Positions 43,368-51,394 of a DNA stretch of 64,000 nt are shown here, in pieces (position 1 is the first letter of the stretch; each line of letters begins with the position of its first letter). The DNA comes from Sulfurospirillum_A sp029027265 (lineage in GTDB: Bacteria > Campylobacterota > Campylobacteria > Campylobacterales > Sulfurospirillaceae), in contig CP093061.1 in the NCBI GenBank assembly GCA_029027265.1, positions 1,612,001-1,676,000 of the forward strand, given 5' to 3'. The translations under genes and the position numbers were made by a program. The notes beneath the pieces were generated by a model, which searched no databases, was not told where the DNA came from, and saw only the letters and a program-made list of their open reading frames with translations.

Positions 43368-44678
43368 GGGAGTGTAATAAATTCTGTGTCAACACCTAAT
43401 TTTTCCTAAGATTGTATCATAAATTTAAAGCATCTTTCAACCTATCTTTAAAATGAATATTAAGCTGTGAGATAGTGAGACTCCAATTTCTGATTGGCAT
43501 AGTCCACTTTCTTTCAGCATTTTGTATCCCAGCGAATAGTAATTTTAGAAAGCTATTATCGTTAGGAAATGCACCTTTTGTTTTAGTCAGCATTCTAAAT
43601 TGTCTATGAACTGATTCAATGATATTAGTAGTATAAATTACTCTTCTAATAGGCTCTGCATACTTAAAATAGTTAGATAAATTATCCCACTTATTTCTCC
43701 AAGACTCAAACACAATAGGGTATTTTTTACCCCATTTTTCTTCTAATTTATCGAGTTTAAATTCAGCTTCTTCTTTAGTAAAAGCTTGATAAACTTTCTT
43801 TAATTCATTAGCAAATTGTTTTTGGTATTGAGAACCTACATATTTTAAGCTATTACGGATTTGATGAACTATACAGAGTTGAACTTCTGTCTCTGGGAAT
43901 ACTGCATTTATAGCTTCAGGAAAGCCTTTAAGTCCATCTACTGATGCTATGAGTATATCTTCTACTCCACGGTTCTGCAAGTCAGTAAGTACCTGTAACC
44001 AAAACTTAGCTCCTTCACTCTCATTGAGATAAAGTCCTAATATCTCTTTTTTACCTTCAAGGTTTACTCCAAGAACTGTATAAAAAGCTTTTGAGACATA
44101 TTGACCTTCATCTCTTACTTTGTAGTGAATTACATCAAGATAAACAAATGGATATATTGAGTCTAGAGGTCTTTTCTTCCACTCTTCAAGCTTTGTGGTA
44201 TTAGTTTGTCAGTTATGGCTGTAATAGCTGGTTTAGAGAAGTGTACACCATACATATCTTCAATGTAATCTGCTATTTGTGAATAGCTATTGCCTAATGC
44301 AAATAAAGAAAGCATTTTTGATTCTAATTCATCTGACATATGGGTTTGATTTTTTTTAACAAGTTCTGGTTCAAAGCTACCGCTACGGTCTCTTGTTGTA
44401 TCTAACTCAAAAGTACCATTAGCTGATTTCATTGTTTTAGAACTTGTGCCATTTTTACGATTTCTCTCAAGGTCTTGAGATAAGTGAGTTTCGAGCTCGG
44501 CTTGTAAAGCCATCTCTGTAAGTTGTTTGATTAATTGTTAAGGCACCATCTTTACCACTAATACCTTTACCAGCTTTGAGTTGTGCTGCAAAATCTGCTA
44601 TATTTATTTCTATCTTCATTTGTAAATCCTTCTGTGTTCAACATTTTATCTAATTGACACAGAATTCTTTACAGTCCC
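43368..44678 (-). mobile_element. IS256-family element (decayed)
   Basis: Imperfect 25-base inverted repeats containing AATTCTGTGTCAA lie at 43368-43392 and 44654-44678. They bound a 1311-base element with a mutator-type transposase on the minus strand. I see no target duplication. It sits just behind hypA, at the end of the hyp operon. Confidence 0.82.
43417..44619 (-). pseudogene. IS256-family transposase, two frameshifts
   Basis: The gene starts MKIEINIADFAAQLKAGKGI at 44619. A first frameshift near 44530 is followed by MALQAELETHLSQDLER and the N-terminal helix region. A second near 44200 (ITDKLIP, then KLEEWKKRPLDSIYPF in another frame) leads into the catalytic core with VYLDVIHYKVRDEGQ (first aspartate). 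Next come LIASVDGLKGFPEAINAVFP (second aspartate) and IRRVIYTTNIIESVHRQFR (glutamate). All catalytic residues survive, but the frame is broken twice. Confidence 0.85.
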
Positions 44679-44746
44679 TATTGAACACTATCCACCTCAT
44701 TTAGTTACTGTTATTAGTTTATTACAATATTACTTAAAAATTTATC

Positions 44747-45880
44747 TTAAATATTATCTATCGCTATTTTTATTCTTTTTAGTCCTTCTTCTAGTAATGC
44801 TTTTGTAGTTCCAAAGTTTAATCTAACAAAGTTTTCATCACCAAATCCATTACCTTCGCTTAATCCTATTCCATGAGATAAAAAATATTCATATGGGTTA
44901 TCTAAATTTAAAGCACTTACATCAATCCACGCTAAGTAAGTTGCATCTTGGTTTAAAAGTTTTAGTTTAGGTTCATTTGAAATAAAATCTTGTACCATTT
45001 TTAAGTTTTGTGCTAGATATGCTCGAAGTTTTTCAAGCCATATATCACATGAAGTGTAAGCAACTCTTGTAGCAGTAATAGCAAGTACATTTATTTCACT
45101 AGAGAGTCCAGTAAGTCTTCTTTTGAAATTTTTTCGTACATGTACATCAGGAATTACAGCAAATGAACTTTGTAAACCAGCTATGTTAAATGTTTTGCTC
45201 GGAGCCAAGAGAGTTATACTTCTTTTTGCTATCTCTTCATTGAGTGAAGCAATAGGTATATGCTTTGCTTTTGGATTTAAAATTAAATCTGCGTGTATTT
45301 CATCTGAACAGATTGTTAAGTCATGTCTTATGCATATGTCTGCAACTTTTTCAAGTTCATCTTTTGTAAAAACAGTTCCACCGGGGTTATAAGGGTTACA
45401 AAACATAAAAAGTTTACAGGTAGAAGTTATTTTACTCTCAAAATCTTCAAAATCTATTGTCCATCTATTGTTTCTCTCTACAAGTGGTACTTTTATGACA
45501 TTTTTATTTGCATTTTGTACTGCATTTACAAAGTGAGGGTAGATTGGAGTGTTTATGATAACATCTTGTGTTAGTACAGAACGACAAGCTATATTCATAC
45601 CAGGAACTACACCAGGTAACCAAACAATCCACTTGGAGTTTATTTTCCAGTTGTAGTGACGAGTTAAAAAATCTACTACGGCTTGATTTGTACCATTATC
45701 TACGCCAGTGTAACCAAAAACACCATGCTCAACCCTTATTTGTAAAGCATCTATAATACATTGAGGAGATTTGAAGTCCATATCTGCAACCCACATTGGT
45801 ATGACATCTTGGTTTTTATATTTATCCCATTTTTCACAGTGGCTTCTTGTTCTATCTACCTTTTGATCAAATAAATTCAT
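44747..45880 (-). CDS. patB: PatB/MalY-type PLP-dependent C-S lyase (aminotransferase family)
   Basis: This fold-type I PLP enzyme probably cleaves cystathionine or cysteine to pyruvate, ammonia and a thiol. MWVADMDFKSPQ near residue 30, VFGYTGVDNG, FCNPYNPGGTVF at 160-171, SDEIHADLI near 192, and the PLP lysine in LLAPSKTFNIAG (Lys229) are the PatB/MalY signatures. The length of 377 residues is usual. GGAG precedes the ATG. It is flanked on both sides by insertion sequences, so it stands as a lone gene. Confidence 0.85.
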   Translation of the reverse strand: MNLFDQKVDRTRSHCEKWDKYKNQDVIPMWVADMDFKSPQCIIDALQIRVEHGVFGYTGVDNGTNQAVVDFLTRHYNWKINSKWIVWLPGVVPGMNIACRSVLTQDVIINTPIYPHFVNAVQNANKNVIKVPLVERNNRWTIDFEDFESKITSTCKLFMFCNPYNPGGTVFTKDELEKVADICIRHDLTICSDEIHADLILNPKAKHIPIASLNEEIAKRSITLLAPSKTFNIAGLQSSFAVIPDVHVRKNFKRRLTGLSSEINVLAITATRVAYTSCDIWLEKLRAYLAQNLKMVQDFISNEPKLKLLNQDATYLAWIDVSALNLDNPYEYFLSHGIGLSEGNGFGDENFVRLNFGTTKALLEEGLKRIKIAIDNI

Positions 45881-45936
45881 ATAATTAACTCCTTAAAAAA
45901 GTAGTTTACCATAAATTTAAGGACATTAGAGTAATA
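45881..45936. other. Short spacer between patB and IS remnant
   Basis: Only the patB upstream region with its ribosome binding site is seen here. The TA at 45935-45936 may be the target duplication of the IS remnant that follows. Confidence 0.4.
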
Positions 45937-46181
45937 GACCTCTCCTAAAACACTAAACATCAACCCCCTTAAAGAGTACTATTTATAGGCTTTGCATCAA
46001 GATTAACTATAGCACAGATAAGATTCATCCTTAAACCGAACATTTTTCGCCTATTTCTATATGGGTATTTAGTGATTTTAAACACTTTGATTTTTGCATT
46101 ATTTGCTCAACAATAATTCGTGTAGATGATAATTTACGATTCTCTTTTTTATTTTCTTTTGTAAGTGGGTTTAATTTTGTC
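45937..46181 (-). mobile_element. IS5-type element remnant (3' end of transposase)
   Basis: On the minus strand the segment encodes KLNPLTKENKKENRKLSSTR, then, after a frame change, YRNRRKMFGLRMNLICAIVN and DAKPINSTL-stop. It ends at the terminus TTTTAGGAGAGGTC at 45937. It is the same element type as 19872-19961. The 5' part of its transposase was removed by the IS3 at 46182. Confidence 0.75.
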
Positions 46182-47513
46182 TATAATGCCCCTAAAATCA
46201 AAGACAATAATTCAGAAAGATTAATTTTCAAATAAGTTAAAATGATATAAATAATGGAGGTGAATTATGAGTAGAAGAAAAGGACAAATATATAGTGCCG
46301 AACAAAAAACAAGAATAGTTTTAGAGCTGCTAAAAGAAGAACAAACAACAAGTCAAATAGCATCTAAATATAAAATCACATCACAATCTTTAAGTAAATG
46401 GAAACAACAGTTTCTAAATAATGCATCACTTGCATTCGATGTAGGAGGAGTAACTAAAACTTACCTAGATGAGATAGAAGAGTTAAAGAGTGAGAATGAT
46501 GGTTTAGCTAAAGCACTAGGTAAAGCTACAATAAAAGTAGAGTTTGTTGAAAAAAAGCTAAAGAGCTTGGACTTATGTAATAAAAGAGCGATGATCGAGT
46601 CCAAGCATAAATATTTATCAATATCAGAGCAATGTAATATATTTGGTATCAGTAGAAGTCATTACTACTACAAACCAGCACCAATGAGTCAGGAGAATAT
46701 TGAACTACTGCACAAGATAGATGAAATAGCTACTGATAACTCAGAGTATGGTTATAGATTTATATATGAACAACTAAAAGAAGATGGCTACTATATTGGA
46801 AAACATAGAGTCTTAAAATATATGGGAATACTTGGTATCCAAGCAATATATCTAACCAAAAAAAGACTCACAAGTCTCAAAAACCAAGAGCATAAGATTT
46901 ATGAGTATCTACTAAAAAAATATTGGACTAAATTTGGAAAGAGAAAAACTGTATATGTACCCACACCAAATGAAGTATGGAGTGGTGATATTACATATAT
47001 ACGTGTTAATGGAAGCTTTATGTATTTTACAGCTGTTATAGACTGGCATAGCAAAGCAATACTGTCCTATAACATATCTAACTCTATGGATGCAACACTT
47101 GCAACTGATGTACTTGGGGAGGCATTGGTTAAATATCCTAAACCTAAAATATTTAATAGTGACCAAGGGAGCCAATACACTAGTTATGAACATACTAAGT
47201 TACTTAAAAAATATGATATTAAAATATCTATGAATGGTAAAGGTAGAAGTATAGATAATATTGTAATTGAAAGATTTTTTAGAACATTAAAACATGGCAA
47301 TATTTATATCAGTGATTATCAATCAATAAAGGAGTTAAAAGAAGGTGTAAAAAACTACATCCATAAATACAATTTTAAAAGATTTCATTCAAGTATAAAC
47401 TATAAAAAACCTATGAATGTTTATCTTGAATATCTGAAAAATGTAGGTTAAAGTAACAGATGAGGATGAAATTAAATCTGTTTAAGAGTTGTCTTGATTT
47501 TTAGGGCATTATA
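46182..47513 (+). mobile_element. IS3-family element, intact copy
   Basis: Ends TATAATGCCCCTAAAATC (46182) and GATTTTTAGGGCATTATA (47513) are imperfect inverted repeats around one long transposase frame. The 1332-base element lies inside an IS5 remnant. A second copy starts at 62828 and differs in the shared part by one base that I could find (C at 46379, T at 63025). It is probably active or recently active. Confidence 0.9.
46267..47451 (+). CDS. IS3-family transposase, single fused frame
   Basis: Residues 1-60 form the OrfA helix-turn-helix (SAEQKTRIVLELLKEEQTTS, SQIASKYKITSQSLSKWKQQ). A leucine-rich coiled segment follows. The integrase core has VWSGDITYIRVNGS (first aspartate), IFNSDQGSQYTSYEH (second aspartate) and IERFFRTLKHGN (glutamate), then HKYNFKRFHSSINYKKPMN. 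It is unusual for the family that orfA and orfB are one frame of 394 codons. An in-phase A AAA AAG heptamer (46551-46557) lies at the junction, and the -1 frame there ends after seven codons. Confidence 0.9.
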   Translation: MSRRKGQIYSAEQKTRIVLELLKEEQTTSQIASKYKITSQSLSKWKQQFLNNASLAFDVGGVTKTYLDEIEELKSENDGLAKALGKATIKVEFVEKKLKSLDLCNKRAMIESKHKYLSISEQCNIFGISRSHYYYKPAPMSQENIELLHKIDEIATDNSEYGYRFIYEQLKEDGYYIGKHRVLKYMGILGIQAIYLTKKRLTSLKNQEHKIYEYLLKKYWTKFGKRKTVYVPTPNEVWSGDITYIRVNGSFMYFTAVIDWHSKAILSYNISNSMDATLATDVLGEALVKYPKPKIFNSDQGSQYTSYEHTKLLKKYDIKISMNGKGRSIDNIVIERFFRTLKHGNIYISDYQSIKELKEGVKNYIHKYNFKRFHSSINYKKPMNVYLEYLKNVG

Positions 47514-47516
47514 TTA

Positions 47517-48412
47517 GACATCTTTCAAAAGTAAGAATGAAAATTGCTTAGTAAAGAATATGAGTAAATATAAAAAAATAGAGAATAAGAAACCAGAGCA
47601 ATTTAAACGATTGACAGGTGTAAAAAAAGAGACCTTTGAATTGATGGTTAAACTTTTAAAAGATTTCGAAGAGAAAAGAAAGAAGATATCAGGTCGTCCC
47701 CTAAAATTAATCTATGCAGATCAGATTTTAATGATGCTTGAATATTTAAGAGAATATCGTACATATTATCATATAAGTGTAGATTACAGTATCAGTGAAT
47801 CAAGCTGTTATAAAATGATAAAAAGAGCAGAAGATATATTGATAAACTCAAAAGTTTTTTCACTTCCAACAAAGAATAGATTGATGAATGATATGGAGAT
47901 TGAAGTTATCTTGGTTGATGCAACTGAATCACCTATTCAACGTCCAAAAAAAAGCAACAGAGATACTATTCAGGGAAAAAGAAACGACATACACTAAAAA
48001 CACAACTAGTTGTTGATGCAAAAGAGTTAACCATTTTAGCAACTACGTGTTCAGAAGGGAAACTACATGATTTTAAGTTGTATAAAAAAAGTAAATTACC
48101 ACTAAATCCAAATATACAAGTTAATGTTGATACCGGATATTTGGGAATAAAAAAGATACACAATAATACCCTTATTCCAAAGAAAAAAAGTAAGTTAAAA
48201 CCATTAAGTCATGAAGATAAAAAAGATAATAAAATATTTGCATCAAAACGTATATTTGTAGAACATGTTATAGGTGTACTAAAACGATTTCGTATCATCT
48301 CAGAAACCTATCGTAATAGAAGAAAAAGATTTGGCTTAGGTTTAACTTAATTGCTGGTATTTATAATTTTGAGTTGAAATTGAAAGATATTAAGTGACTT
48401 TTGAAAGAAGTC
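47517..48412 (+). mobile_element. IS5-family (ISL2-type) element, copy B
   Basis: Inverted repeats GACATCTTTCAAAAGT (47517) and ACTTTTGAAAGAAGTC (48412), flanked by TA on both sides, bound an 896-base element related to the one at 16542. It sits one base beyond the IS3 terminus. Confidence 0.85.
47560..48397 (+). pseudogene. IS5-family transposase (orfA/orfB, orfB end frameshifted)
   Basis: orfA (47560-47997) ends KRNDIH after the IEVILVDATESPIQRP motif with the first aspartate. The -1 frame continues KKKRHTLKTQLVVDAKEL, VNVDTGYLGIKK (second aspartate) and IFVEHVIGVLKRFRIISETY with the glutamate. The overlap holds GGGAAAA (47973-47979) in G GGA AAA phase, as in copy A. One missing base near 48342 ends orfB early at 48350; without it the frame would run RFNLIAGIYNFELKLKDIK to 48397. 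This copy is therefore probably inactive. Confidence 0.8.
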
Positions 48413-48522
48413 TATTATAGAAATGAAACTATAAATGCTAATAGTATTGTTTAAAATAAGTTATAAAATCAAACTACAAGCCAATAATTAGTATAATTTA
48501 CCAAATAAAAAATAGGATTATT

Positions 48523-49842
48523 TTGGAACTCTTAGATAAAGTAAAAAAGTTATTAGAAACAAGAAATTTACTACTTACGGGTGGTGGTGGAGTAGGCAAA
48601 AGTTACTTGACTACAGAGCTTATAAGTTCACTTAGAAGTAATTCAAAACAAGTGGTAGTTTTAGGTAGTACTGGTGTGAGTGCTGTAAATGTCAATGGTC
48701 ACACAATACACAGTTTTTTTTCATTTGGAATTTCAAATAATCTTGAAGAGATGAAAAAAAATGACAAGTACACAAAACAAAGAGTAAAAGAGTTAAATAA
48801 AATACTATATACTGCAGATTTACTTGTGATTGATGAAATTAGTATGGTAAGTTCTGATTTGATGGAAATGATACTTTATAGGCTTAAAAGTGGTGGTTTT
48901 GATGGCAGACTACTTTTTGTTGGTGACTTTTTTCAGTTACCGCCGGTGAAGTCTAGAGCAAGGAGAGATGACTCTTTGTTTGGAAATCGTGAATTTGCTT
49001 TTGAGAGTGATGCTTGGGAGTTTTTTGAGCCTTACGTGGTAGAGCTTACTCGAACAAAAAGAACTAAAGATGAAGACTTTTTTCATATACTCAATCGTAT
49101 TAGAAGAGGGGAACTTGATAATGAAGTTGGTTTCTATCTTGAAAAACTTAGAGAGCATCTGCACGTTAGAGATGAGAGCCCAACAATACTTTATGGTAGA
49201 AACAAAGAAGCTGACATAGTAAATCTTCAAAGACTTGAAGAGTTAGAAAGTGATCCAATTGTATTAAAAGCAAAAGAGAAAGTACATTTTCCTTCTTTAC
49301 ATGTAAAGAGAATTGAGACGTGGAAAAAGAACTTACCAGTTCCAGCAGAACTTACGCTAAAAGTTGGGGCTAGTGTGCTTTTTTGTACAAATAAATGGGG
49401 TTTATACTATAACGGTGAGAGAGGCGAAGTAATTAAACTTGATGAAGAAGAAGTTGTAGTAGAAAAAGCCAATGGAAAAGTGGTAAAAGTTAAAAGGGCA
49501 GAGTACACTTTGAGTGAGAGTATAACACTTAATAATAAAATTGAAGAGAAGCCTTTAATTACGTTAGAGCAGTTTCCTCTTAAACTTGCCTATGCAATAA
49601 CGATACATAAATCACAAGGTATGAGTATAGATTCTCTTGTGTGTAACATAGACAACATATTTGAAAAGAGCCAATTTTACGTAGCAATAAGCCGAGCAAA
49701 GAACCCAAAACAGTTACTTTTGGACTATAGTTATAACAATTTTCCTAACCATTTAGGTAAGTGTATACAGGTTTCGCCAAAAGTAAGAAAATTTTATGAA
49801 AATACAAAAGTAGATAAGATTGAAGAAGATACACTGTTTTGA
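48523..49842 (+). CDS. PIF1/RecD-like superfamily 1 DNA helicase
   Basis: The 439-residue ATPase has Walker A LLLTGGGGVGKSYLT (residues 16-30), GSTGVSAVNVNGHTIHSFF (motif Ia region), Walker B LLVIDEISMVSS near 105, GDFFQLPPV (motif III), and the C-terminal LAYAITIHKSQGMSID and FYVAISRAK (motifs V and VI). This is the PIF1-type layout. Such enzymes unwind DNA 5' to 3' and resolve difficult structures. The start is TTG with AGGA upstream. Its left flank is the IS5 copy B, about 110 bases away. It may act in general replication or repair. Confidence 0.82.
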   Translation: MELLDKVKKLLETRNLLLTGGGGVGKSYLTTELISSLRSNSKQVVVLGSTGVSAVNVNGHTIHSFFSFGISNNLEEMKKNDKYTKQRVKELNKILYTADLLVIDEISMVSSDLMEMILYRLKSGGFDGRLLFVGDFFQLPPVKSRARRDDSLFGNREFAFESDAWEFFEPYVVELTRTKRTKDEDFFHILNRIRRGELDNEVGFYLEKLREHLHVRDESPTILYGRNKEADIVNLQRLEELESDPIVLKAKEKVHFPSLHVKRIETWKKNLPVPAELTLKVGASVLFCTNKWGLYYNGERGEVIKLDEEEVVVEKANGKVVKVKRAEYTLSESITLNNKIEEKPLITLEQFPLKLAYAITIHKSQGMSIDSLVCNIDNIFEKSQFYVAISRAKNPKQLLLDYSYNNFPNHLGKCIQVSPKVRKFYENTKVDKIEEDTLF

Positions 49843-49880
49843 CGATATACATGTAGATTATACTTCTAAAAGGGGAAACT

Positions 49881-50387
49881 ATGAATATAAATACTTCATT
49901 TACGTCAAATGCATACCAAGACGTGACAAAGAGTGTTCAAAAAAAGCTTGAAGATACTAAGAATTTGACAGGTAAAGATATAACAAATCAGTATTTGATG
50001 GAGTATCAAATGCAAATCATTAGTGAGTCAAAAGCACAGACAAGCAAACAAGCACATATGTTTACTTTATCTGATATTGGCTATGAAGGTAAACCCATAG
50101 CTAAGCTTACTCAATCCCAAGCAACAGAGCTTGTAAGTGAAAATGGCTTTTTTGGCGTTACCCAAACGAGTGAGCGTATAGCTAACTTTGTTTTAATGGG
50201 TGCTGGAGATGATGTAGACAAGCTTAAAGCTGGACGTGAAGGTATTTTAAGAGGATTTAAAGAGGCGGAAAGTATGTGGGGTGGAAAGCTTCCAGACATA
50301 AGTTATGAAACCATAAACAAAGCTGTTGAGATGATAGACAAAAAACTTGGAGCTCTTGGAGTCTCTATTTTGGATTCTAATGCGTAA
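49881..50387 (+). CDS. Conserved hypothetical protein (often labelled hydrogenase-4 component G)
   Basis: The 168-residue soluble protein has a low-complexity N-terminus and a central segment SQATELVSENGFFGVTQTSE, followed by VLMGAGDDVDKLKAGREGIL and AESMWGGKLPDISYETI. I recall similar Campylobacterota proteins carrying the name hydrogenase-4 component G, but nothing in the sequence supports a hydrogenase role. It overlaps the next, FliL-like, gene by eight bases. That gene hints at a flagellar or envelope context, but the evidence is thin. Confidence 0.6.
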   Translation: MNINTSFTSNAYQDVTKSVQKKLEDTKNLTGKDITNQYLMEYQMQIISESKAQTSKQAHMFTLSDIGYEGKPIAKLTQSQATELVSENGFFGVTQTSERIANFVLMGAGDDVDKLKAGREGILRGFKEAESMWGGKLPDISYETINKAVEMIDKKLGALGVSILDSNA

Positions 50388-50775
50388 AATATTTGCTTTA
50401 TTAATGTTAAGTGTAGTACTGTTACAGGCTGAAGAGACTCTATTTGTAGAAGAATTTGAAGTGAGTCTTTATAGTAAACTTTCAAAGGAGCCTGTACAAC
50501 TTGAAACTTCTATCATATTTGAAGGACGTGATGTAGAAGCCTACGATTTTAAGATTATAGATGCACTTAACATAGTTATTGGAAGTTTTTATGCAGAAAA
50601 TTTGCTTACTTCAAAAGGCAAAGAAGGCTTAAAACAAGCTATTATAAACTACACAAGTGATAAATATGGCATAGACATAGATAATGTTTATATACAGAAG
50701 CTAAATATAAAAAAAGACATCTCAGCTAAAATCATAATTGATGAGCTAAGAAGAGAAGGTTATATAAGAAAATAA
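50380..50775 (+). CDS. FliL-like secreted protein
   Basis: Starting at ATG 50380, the 131-residue product has a signal peptide or membrane anchor (RKIFALLMLSVVLLQAE). Its C-terminal half, LTSKGKEGLKQAIINY and IDNVYIQKLNIKKD, resembles the stomatin-like domain of FliL, the stator-associated flagellar basal-body protein. The C-terminus extends further than usual. The start lies within the end of the previous gene. A flagellar role is plausible but not shown. Confidence 0.55.
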   Translation: MRKIFALLMLSVVLLQAEETLFVEEFEVSLYSKLSKEPVQLETSIIFEGRDVEAYDFKIIDALNIVIGSFYAENLLTSKGKEGLKQAIINYTSDKYGIDIDNVYIQKLNIKKDISAKIIIDELRREGYIRK

Positions 50776-51291
50776 TTATTGTGTTAGAATGTCAAATCCA
50801 TTTGGTATAGTTGCTTTAAATAGAGAATCATCTAAAAATATGTTAATTGTTTGATTAAAAAGTTCTATTGTAACTCTATTTTCTAGTCTATCACTATATG
50901 AAATACGTTTTATTTTATTATCTTTTACATGTATAATATATTTTATATCTTCATATGTAGTTTCGTAAGTATTGACATTTACTTTTTTTGCACTCTTTAA
51001 AATCTCGGTTAGATTAGGTGTGTTTTGTAGATTTGTGATAATAACTTGTTCTAATTCTGGTTCTACTATAACCACTTGATTTTGAGAAAAGTATATTTTT
51101 TTATCGATAGGACTTTTATATATCCAAAGAGCTTTTGCTTTTGTTGTTGCATAAAAACTTCCTTTGTAAACTATTTTTGAATTCTCTTCATTTGTAATAG
51201 TCTGATTAAAGTCGCTACTAATGGTGTCAAAGTCAAATGCTCCAGCGATTAAAACGCTACATGTAAGATAAAATGTGGTAAAAAGTTTCAT
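50776..51291 (-). CDS. lolA: Outer-membrane lipoprotein carrier protein LolA
   Basis: LolA ferries lipoproteins across the periplasm from the LolCDE transporter. The 171-residue protein has a signal peptide (KLFTTFYLTCSVLIAGA), then FNQTITNEENSKIVYKGSFY, KALWIYKSPIDKKIYF and a C-terminal IPNGFDILTQ. These fit the LolA half-barrel with its KGxF and WxYxxP patterns. It ends against the FliL-like gene and is divergent from secA. A LolC/E-type permease gene lies just after secA. Confidence 0.85.
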   Translation of the reverse strand: MKLFTTFYLTCSVLIAGAFDFDTISSDFNQTITNEENSKIVYKGSFYATTKAKALWIYKSPIDKKIYFSQNQVVIVEPELEQVIITNLQNTPNLTEILKSAKKVNVNTYETTYEDIKYIIHVKDNKIKRISYSDRLENRVTIELFNQTINIFLDDSLFKATIPNGFDILTQ

Positions 51292-51345
51292 TATTTGTCC
51301 TAAAATATTTTTTATAACATAGTTTTATCAAAATAATAGTAAAAA

Positions 51346-51356
51346 TATGATAAAAT
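51346..51356 (+). promoter_or_regulatory. -10 promoter element for secA
   Basis: TATGATAAAAT lies 38 bases before the secA start, in the divergent region with lolA. It is identical to the element before the TetR gene at 25739. Confidence 0.45.
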
Positions 51357-51394
51357 CAATGCTTTAAAAATGAAATGTATAGGATGGTTAAAGT

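Noticed and set aside
49881..50387. Assigning a hydrogenase-4 function
   Set aside because: The name is an annotation habit; no cysteine, metal or membrane motif supports it.
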